Below the pieces are notes generated by a model, which worked only from the letters and a program-made list of their open reading frames with translations, was not told the origin of the DNA and ran no database searches. Below are positions 22,044 through 35,690 of a stretch of 64,000 nucleotides of DNA, one piece after another (the stretch's first letter is position 1; every line of letters begins with the position of its first letter). The translations under genes were made by a program, and so were the position numbers. The DNA is from Onchidella celtica (lineage: Eukaryota > Mollusca > Gastropoda > Systellommatophora > Onchidiidae), in assembly GCA_963931925.1 (NCBI GenBank), contig OZ007572.1, positions 28,939,909-29,003,908 of the forward strand, in the 5' to 3' direction.

Positions 22044-24057
22044 CATTTCACCCGCGAGTTAATCCTGATAATTTGTCGATAACAGGGCACGTTCCAATGG
22101 ACCTCCGGTGTAATGTTTCCGCCCACGTCTCGCTCTCGAGCATGGGCTGTAAGCTAATTTCACCCTCCTGTCATTTTTTTTTTGCACGAAAGGAATGCCA
22201 GAAGAAACTCTATTGCATGCAACAATGTGGCCCAGCTCATTTCCCCGCCACAGTTCACTGTAATGATCTGCCGTGCAGCGCGTGCTTTGTCTGAGACAAG
22301 AAATAACGCGGAAAAGCTGTCTTGCAATTTCCCAAAACAAGAGTCCGAAAGAAACCGGAAACTTGACACACATGGAATGATTCAGAAGGGGTTAAGTGAA
22401 AAACTAACTAGGAAATCTTGAGAAGTCAAAGTTTTTTCAGAGAACGTGGAGAAACAGATGCGTAAATAATTTCAAAATACAGTTTATGTTCAGAAAAATT
22501 AATAAACTATTTTAAATTTAAGGTTGCTTTTGAAGGACGGCTTTGAGATTACCAGTTGTCGAATTTGAACATTAGATTGAAAAGCACAGTCCATTCTGGT
22601 GTCTTTCAACACAACAGGCCTGATTTGTGTGTAAAGTGTTAGGGTCAGTAAAGTCCTTTCTATTCGTCAGAAGCTGTATAATTTCCTTACATATATACAA
22701 AATGCAACAAGCTCGCGACATAAAAGTTTGCAAGACATGCAAAATTCAGGACTTAATTTGGTTTGCAATAAAACTGAATCCAACTTATTTCATTCACTTT
22801 TTCTTTTGTGTATGAGCCTAGCAGACAAAAGAAGTATTTTTACTTTTTACTTACGCAAAAAACTGAAAACACTGAAAAGCAAACACGAGGAGTTGACGTT
22901 TTCTTAATGGTTTGGGATCCCCAACTACCGTATACCCACCATTGTACCAACATACAAAATCATCACCGTTCCCTAGACTGTAGTAGCTCAAAAATTCGAG
23001 AAATCGATGTTTATATACAATACTAAAGTACATTCAAAGCCACATGGAATGATCGTAGTTCTGGATTCCTTAGCTGGAAAATAATGGAAAAGCAAACTTT
23101 TAAAAATTCATCGCAACTAGACCACTTGTGCCAAAATAAAAGTTTTTTTGCTTCTCCTGAAACACAGTTGTAGGGAACAATGACGGAGTGAAGTAAGGTA
23201 AATACAACCTTTTCAGTCAACATTTTTTGCATGAAGTAAAAAGGAACCCCCCCCCCCCTTTTGAAATCAATCCGCATCTTTACAACATTTAAATGTGTGA
23301 GACATCTGAGAAGGAAAAATCTCTACAGGTTACGATGGCTTTGTACTCTGGTTACTTTTAGGAAACATAGAAATATGAACTTGCAATACACACTACACTG
23401 AAAAGGACCAAAACCTAATTTTTAATGGTACAAAAGGCTCTACCTAAAAAACACCAACGACGTAATTTAGGGTATGTCTTCACTTTCAGGACAGGGAGTG
23501 TAGCTGATCTAAAGATAGAGGTACCTCTCTAAATTTAAAATGATTGGGAAATACAATATTTTCTGAAATCTGCTCGTACAAAACCAAAAACTGTGTTTTC
23601 TCTAGTGTAAAATGAGTAGCACTCGGAGCTTCACCAGCACATAAGGGACATTAAAACTTATTGTCCGTTTAAACACAGAAAAAAATGTAAAGACACAGAA
23701 ACAAAGTTTAAAAAAAAAAAGCTTTACGCAGAATACTTAGAGCACATCAAATCAGCTGCGCTTTTTTTTTTTTTGTCTTTTCTATATAAATATCTAATGA
23801 AAGAGTGGATACAAACGTTTGAAAGCCGATTAAAAATCCGTGAAAACTCAGATGTACATCTATAGAATAATGCACAAAAAAAACTAACTAGGGGAAAAAG
23901 AAAAGGAAAGAAAAAAAAAAAGGAACTAAATTTGACGTAACCACAGAAAGAACACGATATCAAAGGAATTCGCTTTCTAAAACCAAAATAGGAAATGAAC
24001 TGAACAATAGGAAATGCCACCTCTAGAACTAAAATACGCGTTAACACACGAACTTAC

Positions 24058-24200
24058 ATAAATGCCTTGTATGATGAGCCTATCTTTTGTATGTGAAGAT
24101 CATATTTGGCGTCGATGAACGGCTCTGTAGTGGAGTAGCCTTGGGTCACGGCCACAACGCCGGCCAGGTCTTGGAAGTCATAGTGGTTGGAAATTCTTAC
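24058..24200 (-). CDS. Syn: synapsin alternative exon, downstream version (3b)
   Basis: Minus-strand exon, 143 bp, exactly the length and phases of the exon at 34165-34307. It encodes [20 protein letters not shown], then [21 protein letters not shown] and SSYKAF, plus two bases of a methionine codon (AT|G). It is 27/47 identical to its partner and about 29/47 identical to rat synapsin I, also gap-free. The EPFID hinge and the KYD and QKIG blocks are kept, with no stop or frameshift. Acceptor CCCCATGTAG has a broken pyrimidine tract; donor GTAAGT is strong. Most differences sit at the start (KVDSVHT against RISNHYD) and in the SSYATS/QGYSTT loop. The divergence with intact structure argues for an old duplication kept by selection rather than a decaying copy. 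Confidence 0.93.
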
Positions 24201-24777
24201 CTACATGGGGCGACAAGGAAGGAGATTTAGGGCTCGGCAGGCCAGGAGAATTTTGTGCATTATTCAGAATTCAGCAAAGCTGAGCAACTTCTGAGTTTGG
24301 ACACTCAAGCAGTACATTGCTTGGTGAGCTGTATCACACTGACTGATGACCACACTGGGCATTAGGAATAGGTTACTGACAGTTGCAAACCAGAGCAAAG
24401 GTCAGAGCTTATAGCTCTGCAGAAACTATCACTGGAGGTCCTTTGACTTGCTGTCATCTTTTACCTAGAGAATTACCGAATTGCACGAGTATACGTGCAG
24501 CAATGAAAATATTAGACATTGAAAGTAATATTTGAAAAACAAAATTAGAAAGAGATTTATGCACCAAGTAAAAAGTTCTTTTGTTGTTGTTGCTATTATG
24601 AAAGATTTGTTGAAATAAAGTTTTTGTTTCTTTTTTTTGTTTTTCGTTTGTTTATTTGTGTTTTCTTTTGAACCTAGGAAAATGCACAAATAGACATGGA
24701 CGAGATGTCAGAACTGGAAGTTTCTCCGGATATCTGGTAGGACACTGAAAGACGGGGAGATAATATCTGTTGTGAAA

Positions 24778-24980
24778 CAGAGGCGGACCTACATTTCTGG
24801 GACCCTAAAGCTTAAACTGTTATGTGGCCCCTCTTCAACCAGCAACATCCAATGAGGTCCAAAGGGCCTTACTGCCTTTGCAAAGACCTCGAGGTTTAAA
24901 TTATGGCGGAGAACGGGCCCCTCCGAGATTAGGGGCCCTGAAGCTTCAACTTCATTAGTTTTATAGTAGATGCGCCACTG
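24778..24980. mobile_element. hAT-like nonautonomous element, family M8
   Basis: Ends CAGAGGCGGACCTAC and, inverted, CAGTGGCGCATCTAC; CAGTGGCG-type ends are common in animal hAT-derived MITEs. The 203-bp body is shared with 12061-12240. The flanking 8-mers do not match well, so the target duplication has decayed or the borders are slightly off. Confidence 0.68.
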
Positions 24981-26008
24981 GTCATGAACTCAAGACTTGG
25001 TCTAACGCAGTGTTTCTCAAATAAGGGGCACTTGGCTCCCAGGTATGGAATTTCAAATCTAATGGGAGCAGTTTTACCAGAGGAGGAACTGGGGAGGAAT
25101 TTCAGGCAGAGGAGGAACTCCAAACTGGGCAAGAATGCACTCGGTACACACAGTGTTACAGAGGTTTTATGACCCATTGAAACAAGGATTTTGTTTTTCA
25201 TTTAAGTGCAATTAATAAAATTAGTTAGTTTCATAAATATTGTTACGACTGTAAAAGTATAATGGTGAACAGATTATTAAATGACAGACAATTCAAAATG
25301 GGAGAGAATCTGAAGAAACCTGAGATCGCAAGGGTAGGCAATTTTGCTTGGGATTCTGAGGATCACTGCTAGAGATTTAAGGGTGAAACAGAGAAAAGAT
25401 TGAAAACGGAGAGAGGGCTGCCAGTATTGGATTATAAGTCTGAAATGGCTCCCAGATGAGATGTGGGGCTTCCAAATGTGAATACATCCCTCTATATATA
25501 TATACATGGACTTCATTGTGTGTGCGCGCAAGAAATCCCCCAAGCAACAAGTAAATAGAAAACTCAAACAACTGATTTCTATGCAGTAGCGTCCATGTTC
25601 CATTACAATTCAAATCAGTCAAAATTTCTGTGCCCAAGTATAAACGATTTCAACTCCCTGTTCAATAGAAAATCTTTCCCGAAGCCCTGACTGATCCGAA
25701 ATAAAGCGATAACAAATTAAAGAAAAACAACATTGGGGGAAATTAAAAATTAACGAAAACTGTTATCAACAAATCAATACCACAAGGGATAACACATATT
25801 GGAAAACAAGTCTCTCTAGTTGTTGATATCTGCTTCTTGCTAATGTAACTAGGTTCCACATAATGTATAGAGACCCTACCGTGGCTGGGTACAACACGAA
25901 ACGTTTATATTAAAAGACAGCTTTACGTTACTTGTTTTCTTTTTAACAACAAAGGGCTCGTCTTTCTGATACAAAATTATACTTTCCTAAGAAAAACAGA
26001 GAGACGGA

Positions 26009-26121
<113 letters not shown>

Positions 26122-27015
26122 ATTTGACTGCTTCTTTCTTTCCCCACAAGAGCTTTCATATTAAATTTATTGATTGAGCAAGAGCAACAACCCCTCTTAC
26201 CTCCCAAAAAACTCCCACCCTTTACGCCACTTGAAATTGCACCGATTCAGCGAGATGAGTGCTAACAAATCATCGCTGTCTTGAGAATATTGAGGAAAAA
26301 AAAAAGTTACCATAATGTCAAACTCAAGTCACGAATTAAAAAAACAAAAAAACCACATAGGAAACAGGTGCAGATTCAGACTTTCCACACTGGGACTCCA
26401 CAGTTAGTCGGCCGGTGTATCTTTCTTACCTGTACGTCTTTGAATTGGAAAGGGAAAGGAAGGACAGTAATCATCAATACGTTCCATCTCCACTATTTGG
26501 CTGAACGGAGTTACATACTACCCATTACTTCCGCATGTTTTCTCCTTCGTGTGTCAAAGTATCAAGCGAATTTGGTGTGTAATTTGTAAGTATTAGTAAA
26601 AAAGAAAAAAAACAACAACAACAAAGGTCGTATGTCTAAAAGCTATGAACACATGAAACTTGGATCATTAGTGTCTCTAAAGTTGACGAAAGGGAGTTAC
26701 AACCTTGTCATTCTAAGGGGATGCCATTACATGCCATCGGAATACATCATACAATTTTGGGCTTCAAGAAAACAGGAAAGCAACAGAAAGATATGTTTAC
26801 AGAACATTGTTTACATATGGAGAGAATCGGAAATGTGTTCGCATCTGGCAAGATAATTGCTTCTTTGTGCAATTTGTAACATATTTTTATGCTGTTATTG
26901 ATGTTTTCCCCCTGTTACACAGAATAACAAAGCAACGGCCGAAGACCTGCAAAATCGAAGGGCTCCTGCACGACAGAGAAAGTGATAGTTTATAGCAGGG
27001 TTCCTCCCGAATGGC

Positions 27016-27214
27016 ACAGTAATTGTCAAAAACAGCGAACTCCTTTACAATTCGGCAGATTGCGTATAACGGAGTGCAAAGCACTGAACGAAAGCGCAGC
27101 CAAGAAAGAAAATAATAACTATCAATTTTAGAAAATGACGAAACACAGGAAAAAAATACAGAATTGGACAATTTTTGCCGTTTTGGTAAAGGAGTTCGCG
27201 TTTCTACAATCACC
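27016..27214. mobile_element. small TIR element, family M11
   Basis: Left ATTGTCAAAAACAGCGAACT and right, inverted, ATTGTAGAAACGCGAACTCC, continuing CTTTAC and CGGCA on both sides. It is about 199 bp with no coding capacity, single copy here. Confidence 0.55.
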
Positions 27215-27272
27215 GAGGGGATAACGTTAAATTGTTCTACTGACATTTCAATTTGAATGACTTGCCTTAAGA

Positions 27273-27493
27273 CAGTGGTTCTTAACCTAGGTTCGATCGA
27301 ACCCCAGGGGTTCGGTGAGTCAGTTTCAGGGGTTCGGCGGTTTGGTTCACCCCACTCGTATGATATACATAATTATGTTTTGAATTTGAAGAAAAAAAAA
27401 AGCACATTTTATTTTTCCAACTACGAAGGGTTCGATGAATCCATGTATGGAACTTGTGGGGTTCAGTACCTCCAACAAGGTTAAGAACCACTG
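27273..27493. mobile_element. hAT-family MITE with perfect 8-bp target duplication
   Basis: A 221-bp element starting CAGTGGTTCTTAACCT and ending in its inverse AGGTTAAGAACCACTG, flanked on both sides by CCTTAAGA (27265-27272, 27494-27501). Such ends with an 8-bp duplication define hAT transposons. The interior has GGGGTTCGG repeats but no coding capacity. It was mobilised by a transposase encoded elsewhere. Confidence 0.93.
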
Positions 27494-27995
27494 CCTTAAG
27501 AGAAGCACCCATTCATCCTAAATGGTGTCAGCACGTTTTTTTGTTGTAATCTGATTACTTTTCTTTTTCAGAAGAAGATTTGGTGGAGGATGATGGGGGT
27601 GGGGGGTGAGAAGTCCATGGCTACCTACTTGAGACGGTGACAGTTAAATCTTGGGGAGCACCAATTTACAAGCCTGTGCTCAATGCACTTCTCGTGTAGC
27701 ATTTTGAACGGAGTAAAAGCTGACAAAACTGTGGGCGTAAATAGCAACTATCTCAGTTTCTCTCAAAGCCAAGAACTCATCAATAGTTCACACTCAAGGT
27801 TTTCAACCATCATTCAGTTTGTCTTGGGATTATCCCATAGTTATGACCTGTACTAAGGAGCCTATGCACATTTAATACAGCATCTTGTGTACTGGAGACA
27901 AGCAAGATATCGATCGTGTGGGTCTTGTGGCAAATGCTTCCTTAGGGATCAATTTCATCGGAGTTTGCAGCTCTGACAGATCGTCAGGATTCTTT

Positions 27996-28026
27996 ATCCA
28001 TCCGTCCATCCATTTATCCATCCTTT

Positions 28027-28059
<33 letters not shown>

Positions 28060-28160
28060 GTCCATCCATCCATCCATTCATCCATCCACCCATCCTTTCA
28101 TCCATTCATCCATCCATTCATTCATCCATCCATCCATCCACCCATCCACCGTCCGTCCGT
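27996..28160 (+). repeat. (CCAT)n tetranucleotide array
   Basis: CATC repeats with CCGT, CATT and CACC variants, followed by a short CT run to about 28187. Frames here on either strand are artefacts. Confidence 0.95.
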
Positions 28161-28559
28161 CTGACCCCGCCCATCTCTCTCTCTCTCTCGGAATCGACCT
28201 TATAATGTAAACCTGGGTCACTTGTCAGCCCTTGAAGAACCCACCATCACTCTGAGACCGCTTCTAAAACCAATATTACTGAGGTCGGGGTACATTTCTG
28301 AAGGGTTCAGCTTTTCAACGCAAGGTCTGAACAAATCCGACAATATTTAAATAACCTGTCTTTTCTCGAGCTTTCAGACACAAAGATATAAAACATTCTC
28401 TTCTTTAAATGTGATCCAAGGTCTGGGCCACTGATCAGTCTCCTGCGCGGACGTAATTGTGAAATGTAAGGGGAAATTAGAAAGATCTCACACATAATAG
28501 ATTCTGTGAGTTTCTGCACACAAAAATCTGTTTTCCCGATGGATATGCCATTCCAATAC

Positions 28560-28815
28560 AACCTCTCTGTCTGTCTGTTTGTCTCTCTGTTTCTCTTCTA
28601 TTTTGTGCCTATAGAAATCCACAGTCAACAGACAGATCCCCCTCTCTCTCTCTCACGCTCTCTATCTTTCTCTTGCCTTTGTGTCTATGGAAATACACAG
28701 ACAACAGACAGATATGTTTATCTTCTCTCTCTCGCTCTTTCTCTCCTCTCTCTCTCTCACACACACACACATACTCTTCTCTCTCTCTCTATTTTCTCTC
28801 TCCCCCCCCCCCCCC
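28560..28815 (+). repeat. CT/CTGT/CA low-complexity tract
   Basis: CTGT units, long CT stretches, a CA run near 28761-28770 and a poly-C run near 28803. It also contains a diverged internal duplication: ACAGACAGATCCCCCTCTCT near 28629 and ACAGACAGATATGTTTATCT near 28705. Confidence 0.85.
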
Positions 28816-30461
28816 AACCGCCTTCCCGATACCCACATTTTGTTTGTTTGCTTGCAGTTGCAGATGGCATACCCATCCTTCCTTCGTCGATAAAGTAAGG
28901 TGAATATCATGGTCGATCTGAATCAACAGCTCCCTTCAATTTTACGTGGTGACAGATGCCCCATCCTTCTAGGAGAAATTCTCTTCTTCCACCCCAAAGT
29001 GTGAAGTCGGATCTTCACGCCAACATCAGGTGATTTACTGTGTCCTGTTGTTCCCCAAGTTCAGCACATTTCCATAATGGTTATCATATCTTTCCAAGAC
29101 AGTGAAGGTGGCAATACTAGAGTTTGAACTTTGCATTTCCAAGTACTTGACTACCGGGAATAACTCATTGTCTTGAATATTGATCTTTTCCGCGTGTTTG
29201 TTGCTCTCGCTTGGGTAGAAAATCTTCCAGGATTCCAACAATTCCACAAGTTAAAAGCACCAAATATAAAATATTCTATTCCTACCATAATCACAAGACA
29301 CTGAAACTTCCAGAAAGCCCAATACTCCAGAGAAAGAAGAAAAACAATTAGACTTCGTTGGGAACTGCAAAATTTCTTTTTTCCCTCCATTCCGCCCCCC
29401 TGCCCCTCTTCCCCCATTCGTTTCCCCAATATGATTGAGAGCAATAGTACTGAAGCAATATTTCCTTCTCTTGCCCCTCGCTAAAATATGTGTGTCTTCT
29501 ACACACCAATGGAGGTATAGGAAATACGAAGACTCCGACGTCAGTGGCCCAACAACTTCACCGCCCTCTGTATTTCACTATTTGTGACAGTCGCGTGCAG
29601 AGATTTGGTGAAGCCCATGGCTAAGTCCTTGTCCGTAGACACCAAAACTCAAGTCTAGGGCCTAGTACTGAGAAATGTAATCAACATTACGCACAGTATT
29701 TACCTGTTCTCTACCGCGCCTGGTCTCACTTCTTAAAACACGATCCATATTCACACCAGCTTGTGCTACTGTAGGACAGCTTGTACAACGAAGTTAACAG
29801 CGATATTCTCAAATTTCAAAAACTTAGCTTTAATTTCACTCTTTGATTGGATGCCCCCTGAAATGGAAGCCCGGGGCTATTTTACATTTGTCAGAGCCAG
29901 TATTAAAATTTCTCGGAGGATTTTAAAAAAACACAAAAAAAGTATATCAAAATAAATATCGTTGCAAGATTTAAATTCCAAGTGAAGAGTTGAAGAATTA
30001 TTTGTTTTCTAGAAAGCAATCATGCACACGCATGCGCGTGCACACACACGAGGTTAAGCACAAACGTAACACACAAACACACTCACGCAAACACGTACGC
30101 ACGCCCACACTGCACTATTGTGTTTGTATAAACAGTTTCTTACTCAGTTGAATAGACACATTTTTGAAAACTGCCTTCCTTTCCTTCCCCCCCCCCCTCT
30201 TTCTTCTTTGCCGCTATTATCTAACCAGTCATTAACCTCGGTTACTTTGCCTAGCTTTCCGTTCATTTTTCACGTGAATTGACGTGACCGCTGACGTCCC
30301 TGTCACACGCAACTCATTACAATCATGATTGAAACATGTCAGTTGACAGTAACAAAACTGCTAATTACTGGAACCATTTTTGCAGTGAGTATGACTATTT
30401 TGTACTCCTACGGAAACAAAAGGGCTCATTTTCCTGTCACCAAAAATATCAAATACAATAA

Positions 30462-30825
30462 GATGAAACAGCTAGCGCATTTAGTGTGTGCAGATTTCCC
30501 ACCGCCACCTTACGGCGAATGTGCGGAAGTCATGAACAACGCCGTATTTTTATAGAAAATAATGTTCTTTTGTTTTTCAGCGCTCAGGTATCGCTTTAGG
30601 CCTTGACTGGTGTCGTTTATTTTGAAATTATAACTTCAATCGCTGTTGGAAAACACTGGCAATTTTTTTTTTCAGACGCAATAGCACTGTAAGAAATCTG
30701 CATCTTTAATTTATTATTACATCATTACCAAGCACTCTTTTCCTGCAATGCGCCATGGGCTCCGCCACCGATCAGCGCACTGTGTGCACGATATTTTGAA
30801 AGGCACGAAGAAGGGAGTGTCTCAT
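30462..30825. mobile_element. small TIR element, family M5, copy B
   Basis: Left GATGAAACAGCTAGCGC and right GTGTCTCATT (inverse AATGAGACAC). The body matches 7291-7660 end to end in the same orientation, including ACTTCAATCGCTG and GAAGAAGGGAG. A short frame across its start (GECAEVM) is not treated as a gene. Confidence 0.72.
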
Positions 30826-31068
30826 TTTACTGAATCTCGTAGGACTATCTTTGCTCTCACTCACTGCATCTCTTACATTATGCATCGGCTCGATCGACAA
30901 GGAAAGTTGTTGTTCCATTCATACTGTGCCCTCGTACTTGTAATTCAGATCCAGAATTTGGCACTAGACTTTTTGTTCTTGTTGAAAGTTTGCATTCATT
31001 GGGAAGACAAAATAAATCGCAACCATTTTGATATACAGATGTAGTGTCAGGTATGATGCACACAGACT

Positions 31069-31132
<64 letters not shown>
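31069..31132 (+). repeat. (CT)n microsatellite
   Basis: About 31 CT units. Confidence 0.97.
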
Positions 31133-31135
<3 letters not shown>

Positions 31136-33593
31136 ACCCTGTCTCATCCATCCTTTCTCTCTCCCTGGATTAAAATGTGTCCACAAGTGCAATATATCAA
31201 AAGATTTCCAATGCATGTCAGGTTTTTCTGCAATAATTTCCCTATTGACATCGATCTGAAACGTTTCCTCCCCAAAAATCATGCACAGAACAAAAAATCT
31301 TCAATATTTCACATACAATTACCTGATATAAATTTTAAATAAAGAAAAAGTGAAATGTAAAATTCTGTCAGTCTGGGTAGCTTTAATTTATAGTTGAAGA
31401 CGGCAGGGGAAAAAAACACATTATAGTCATAAAAACCAGAAACTGAGAAAATAGATTATTAAAGTTCGAAAGGGCCACGACTTCAGTATTGCAACTGACA
31501 GGGTGATTTCTCATATTTCGTTATTGCAGCTCGTTTTTCAAAATTTGGTTTTGCAAACACGAGGTTGGTGAACCAAACTTATATACAGGGTGGATAAAGG
31601 AGAAAATTACGTTTTGTGAATTTGATTGCATTTCTCTTGTGATTTTCTCTTGGAAATATAACTTAATTTCAGAGAGTACAGTCTAATATTGAAGACCTCT
31701 AGAAATGCTTGACGGTTAAAAGAAGTGAGTGGCCAGTACCAGGCTCACGAAGAGGAACTTTCCTCTGACAGACTGATCTTCATTGAAAGCTGATCGTTTA
31801 TTGATCACATGTAGCTGTAGCTCTTCAGTCAGAAAAATAAACAAAATTAATCAGTTCTTTTTTTTTTACATTTTCGTCTTATTTCTATTCTAGACCTATA
31901 AACACCATTTTTTCCCCTTTCTTTAACTAAATAATGGCAATCGATTTGCATTTGAAATGTTCTATAAATATTTCGACTCGAGTTTTTATCTGTACCTCTT
32001 TAAATTGCGCGATAAAAAATGCTTTGAAGTAATTGTTTTTATTTTTCACTTTGATATAAAATTGAGTTTGCAATAACGAAAGTTCAAATTAAACTTGCAA
32101 CACCCACAAAGGTAGATGTTTTTTGTTTTTTGTTCGTTTTTTTTTTTTAAATCTCACAATATAAAAGAACAAAGTGCATATCTAGAATATAGAGCATGAG
32201 TTAAGTGAACATTTGAATGCTTCGTATCATAAACGTTTCAGATTCACCAAGACGATAAAAACATAGTTCAATGAGCTAGAAATTGATCAAAAACTGATTA
32301 TTACAACAATGAGAAAGTTCCATACTCAAATACAGAATACAGAACAAAACACGCGATTGTTTAGCTGTCAAGCGCAACCTTTGAACACTGACAACATCAA
32401 AGGTGACATGTGAAATGGAATCATATTGTGTCCAAAACAATGTTTGATTTGGGTGCAAGGATTCTTTTCCCAGATCCCCATTACCTACTTCAGATTTCTA
32501 GATATCGCTGACACTATCATAAATCGACACACGTATAGTTGCTCGACTGCATATGCCATATTTTTTTTTTTTTTGCCAAATATGTTATGAACTCTTTCAA
32601 GGAAGTTTATATTTAAGGGAGAAAACAGTATTTCAAATAATGCTTATTTATACGTCATCAAAATTTTATTTGAGATAAAAAATACATTTCAAGGAAAACG
32701 TTTTTTTTTTTGGTCTGCTGCAAAATTACATTTTTCTGCACTTGTATGGTTTCATCCTGACAAGGAGCTTAAGGCTTGGACGGATGGTTTATCTTTACTC
32801 AAACACATTGTGAACTGAACTGTAGCCCATGGTGACATTAATACTGAACAAGGCTGCGGAAGAACGCATACAATTATCTTTTTGCTAAAGCATTGATTTC
32901 TTGTCAATGTCAGTTAACACCATAAACCTACATCATCGTCAAAAAAAAAAAACATTCAATAAATTCTACAGGTAGATCTAATTCTCATACATATTATCAA
33001 AGAAGATCTGCATTTGGATTTCATTTGGCCAGTGACACCTTAGAAATGTCAGTTAAGCCTTGCTGTATCTTGATACAATGTGTTTCCATTTCAAAACACC
33101 CACACTATCTAGCTTTAGCTTGTTCATCCAGATTTCATTGGAGTTCTCTACATTGCGAAATTCTTAATTCAGACACTAAAAATCATAATGTTCACAATTT
33201 CGTCCTCTTGGAATGACAAGGTTCTAACTTTTGAGACTTTTGAGAAATTGATGATTGAAGTTTCATGTGCTAATAGCTTTTAGAAATACAACTTCTTTCT
33301 TTTGAGTAATATTACACACCGAATACTTTGACACGTAACGGAAAAGGCTCAAAGAAGTAGTGTGTAGTGTGTGACTCACTTCAGCCAAAAAGAAACTTGT
33401 CATTTTAAGGGGACGATTTTACAAAACGTGGATTTCTTGTGAAATACAAAATAGATAAATCTGGTGAAACAAGATGGAGCTAAATATACAACAATAATAT
33501 CCACGTGGTGATTTGGAAATAAGTGATCGTGAACAGAAATTTTTGTATCAGCCATGATCACATTTTTCCTCCCCCCCCCCCACACACACACAC

Positions 33594-33734
33594 AAGGCCA
33601 GTAGCACACGGAGTCAAGTTTGTTTTGCGTCGGTTTTGACTGAGACGAACATTTCCTTTGACTCCACCAAGGAGACAGACTTGTTTCATCCTCACGAGTG
33701 TGCCAGACCCTATTTAACTGATTCACTTCCAGCT
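33594..33734. mobile_element. possible short M2-family element
   Basis: Left GGCCAGTAGCACACGGAGTC followed by AAGTTTGTTTTGCGTCGGTT resembles the M2 end. The right end, inverted, is AGCTGGAAGTGAATCAGTT, a weak match. It is about 140 bp and may be an internally deleted copy or only a fragment. Confidence 0.45.
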
Positions 33735-34164
33735 ACTTTCTTCCTGAGAACACAGGTTTTCACACTGCCCTCTGTGAAAAATGGGAGTCAGCGATATGTC
33801 GTTAAGGGAGCCTTAAAGATGTAGAAAAATACCAAATTATTGGGAATTTAATAAAGTATATCATGTATTTCTCAATGTGATTTTGATTTGAACTGAGTAT
33901 TTTTCGGGTGAACCGCTCAGAGCGGCTTACGATAGTGAGTCATTTAACTCCAAGGCAAAGCAGATCTTACTCAGTATGCTATGGGCATAAGAATACATAA
34001 AGTGGTATTGTATTGCACCCAAAATGACAAAGGTATTGTTGACAATAAGAAAAAGAACACAAACACGCACACAAAACAGTATAGCCATTTTAACAGCATC
34101 ACTCAGGACAAAATCGGGATTCCCTCTCAAGACATCTGAGCGGGGGTGCTGAAATTCAACTCAC

Positions 34165-34307
34165 AAGTACGCTTTATAGTTGGTGCCAATTTTTTGTACA
34201 TGGATGTCATATTTGCTGTCAATGAAAGGCTCGCTGGTGGCATATGATGACGTGACAGCCACGATACTGGCCAGGTCCTGGAAGGTATGGACACTGTCCA
34301 CCTTGAT
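34165..34307 (-). CDS. Syn: synapsin alternative exon, upstream version (3a)
   Basis: Minus-strand exon of 143 bp, phase 0 in and phase 2 out. It encodes [20 protein letters not shown], then [21 protein letters not shown] and TNYKAY, plus the first two bases of a leucine codon (TT|G with the next exon). It aligns without gaps to rat synapsin I residues 280-326, about 33/47 identical by hand count against the sequence I remember. EPFID sits where ATP-grasp enzymes have the hinge that contacts adenine. Acceptor is CTGACCCAG with a weak pyrimidine tract; donor is GTGAGT. A second version lies 10 kb downstream in the transcript at 24058-24200. Either joins correctly to the 42405-42467 and 1970-2044 exons, so the pair looks mutually exclusive. 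Confidence 0.93.
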
Positions 34308-34626
34308 CTGGGTCAGTGGCGAAAAGTGGATAAGTACGAACAGTACAAAGTGGTTAAATTCAAAATCCAAGATTTCTACACAAAGCTTGTGCAATACTCA
34401 TTAACAAAAATCAAAAGTTTCCATATTTCATCTGGGTTACGATACGTGAACATAGCATCGTCCCAGCACTGTTTTATTCCATCTCAACGTTTCACAGAAA
34501 CTGAGATAAGGTCATAACAATAAGGCATACCACCAAAGTGTATTCTGTCATTCCTACAAAAATTGTGAAGACTTCTCACCGCTGCACTCGGAATAGATTT
34601 TAAAGTGTGAAAATGTTGATCTAGCA

Positions 34627-34867
34627 CATCGTTTCTCAAGGAGCTTCACGGGTGAGGCGTGTCAAGATTTTGGTAGAGTGTGGGACTTCAAAATAGGGTG
34701 AAATATCATAAAAACCACAGAAAAACTTTTTTTCTCTTTGCCCAATTTTGACATTTCAGAATAGGGTGTACGGATATAATATTTAGGGGTACACTAACTT
34801 TGTTTGTTTTTGTTGTTGTTTTAAATTGAAGTGAAGCGTGGGACAAAAAAGGTTGAGAAACACTAGG
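34627..34867. mobile_element. hAT-like nonautonomous element, family M9
   Basis: Left CATCGTTTCTCAAGG and right, inverted, TAGTGTTTCTCAACC: the TTTCTCAA core is typical of hAT/Charlie-type ends. The 241-bp body has no coding capacity and two internal AATAGGGTG motifs. The flanks share only about half of eight positions, so the insertion is old. Confidence 0.62.
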
Positions 34868-35044
34868 CTAAAACTTTGTGAAATTTAAATACAAAACTTT
34901 ATAGATGGTTTCCTCCGAACGCGTGGATGTGGAGATGCAACACATTGTGAAGTTCGAAAGCGACGATTGGTAAACAATCAGTTATTTTAAACTGTATGTA
35001 AAACACATACGCCCATTCTTTAGTTCTTTGGCCTTAAGTAAATT

Positions 35045-35101
35045 AAACTTATTGGGGGAGGGGGAGAGGGATGGGAGGGGGTGGGATGGGGTGGAGGGGA
35101 G
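35045..35101 (+). other. G-rich tract, quadruplex-capable
   Basis: More than six runs of three to five G separated by one to three bases, e.g. GGGAGGGGGTGGGATGGGG. On the synapsin transcript strand this is C-rich. Confidence 0.7.
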
Positions 35102-35597
35102 GTTCTGATATACTCGGCGCAAAATTATTATGAATTATTTCATATGTAAAAATACATTTCATGACATGGATCCTATTTGTTCGGAAGTCTAGTCCAAAGT
35201 ATTACGTTCCCGCTATTCTCAGAGAAATAATTCATTTCGTGTCTACCTTGAGATATATTTTTTTTTCTATAGAAGTCTAAGTTTTGAGATAAATACAAAT
35301 CTATTTGAAAAATGACACATTGTATTGAAACAGCAACAACAATAATTAGCAAGATTTGAAAAAAAAAAGTGGGGAAGAAGACTTATGGTAGACACCTGAC
35401 TCCTTTGCACTGAGGAAAGGATTAACAAAATAAATAAATAAATAAATAAATAAGTAAATGAAAAAAATCGACGTCGACCCGGAAGTAAAATGCTGGTGAT
35501 AGAAAACCAAGGCTGATGCCTACAAGACCTCCCCACCCCCCCCCTCCCCAATCCCCCAATTGCTACAGTTATTTCTTAGAGAAACTCACCACCACCC

Positions 35598-35599
<2 letters not shown>

Positions 35600-35650
<51 letters not shown>

Positions 35651-35690
35651 TTCTCTCTCTCTGTCTCTCCCTTCTCTCTCTCTCTCATTT
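35600..35690 (+). repeat. (CT)n microsatellite with interruptions
   Basis: About 20 perfect CT units, then CT with ATCT, TTTCT and CTGT interruptions. Confidence 0.95.

Noticed and set aside
30325..30555. Small frame containing CADFPPPPYGECAEVM
   Set aside because: It spans the start of an M5 transposable element, and the related copy at 7291 does not keep the frame open.
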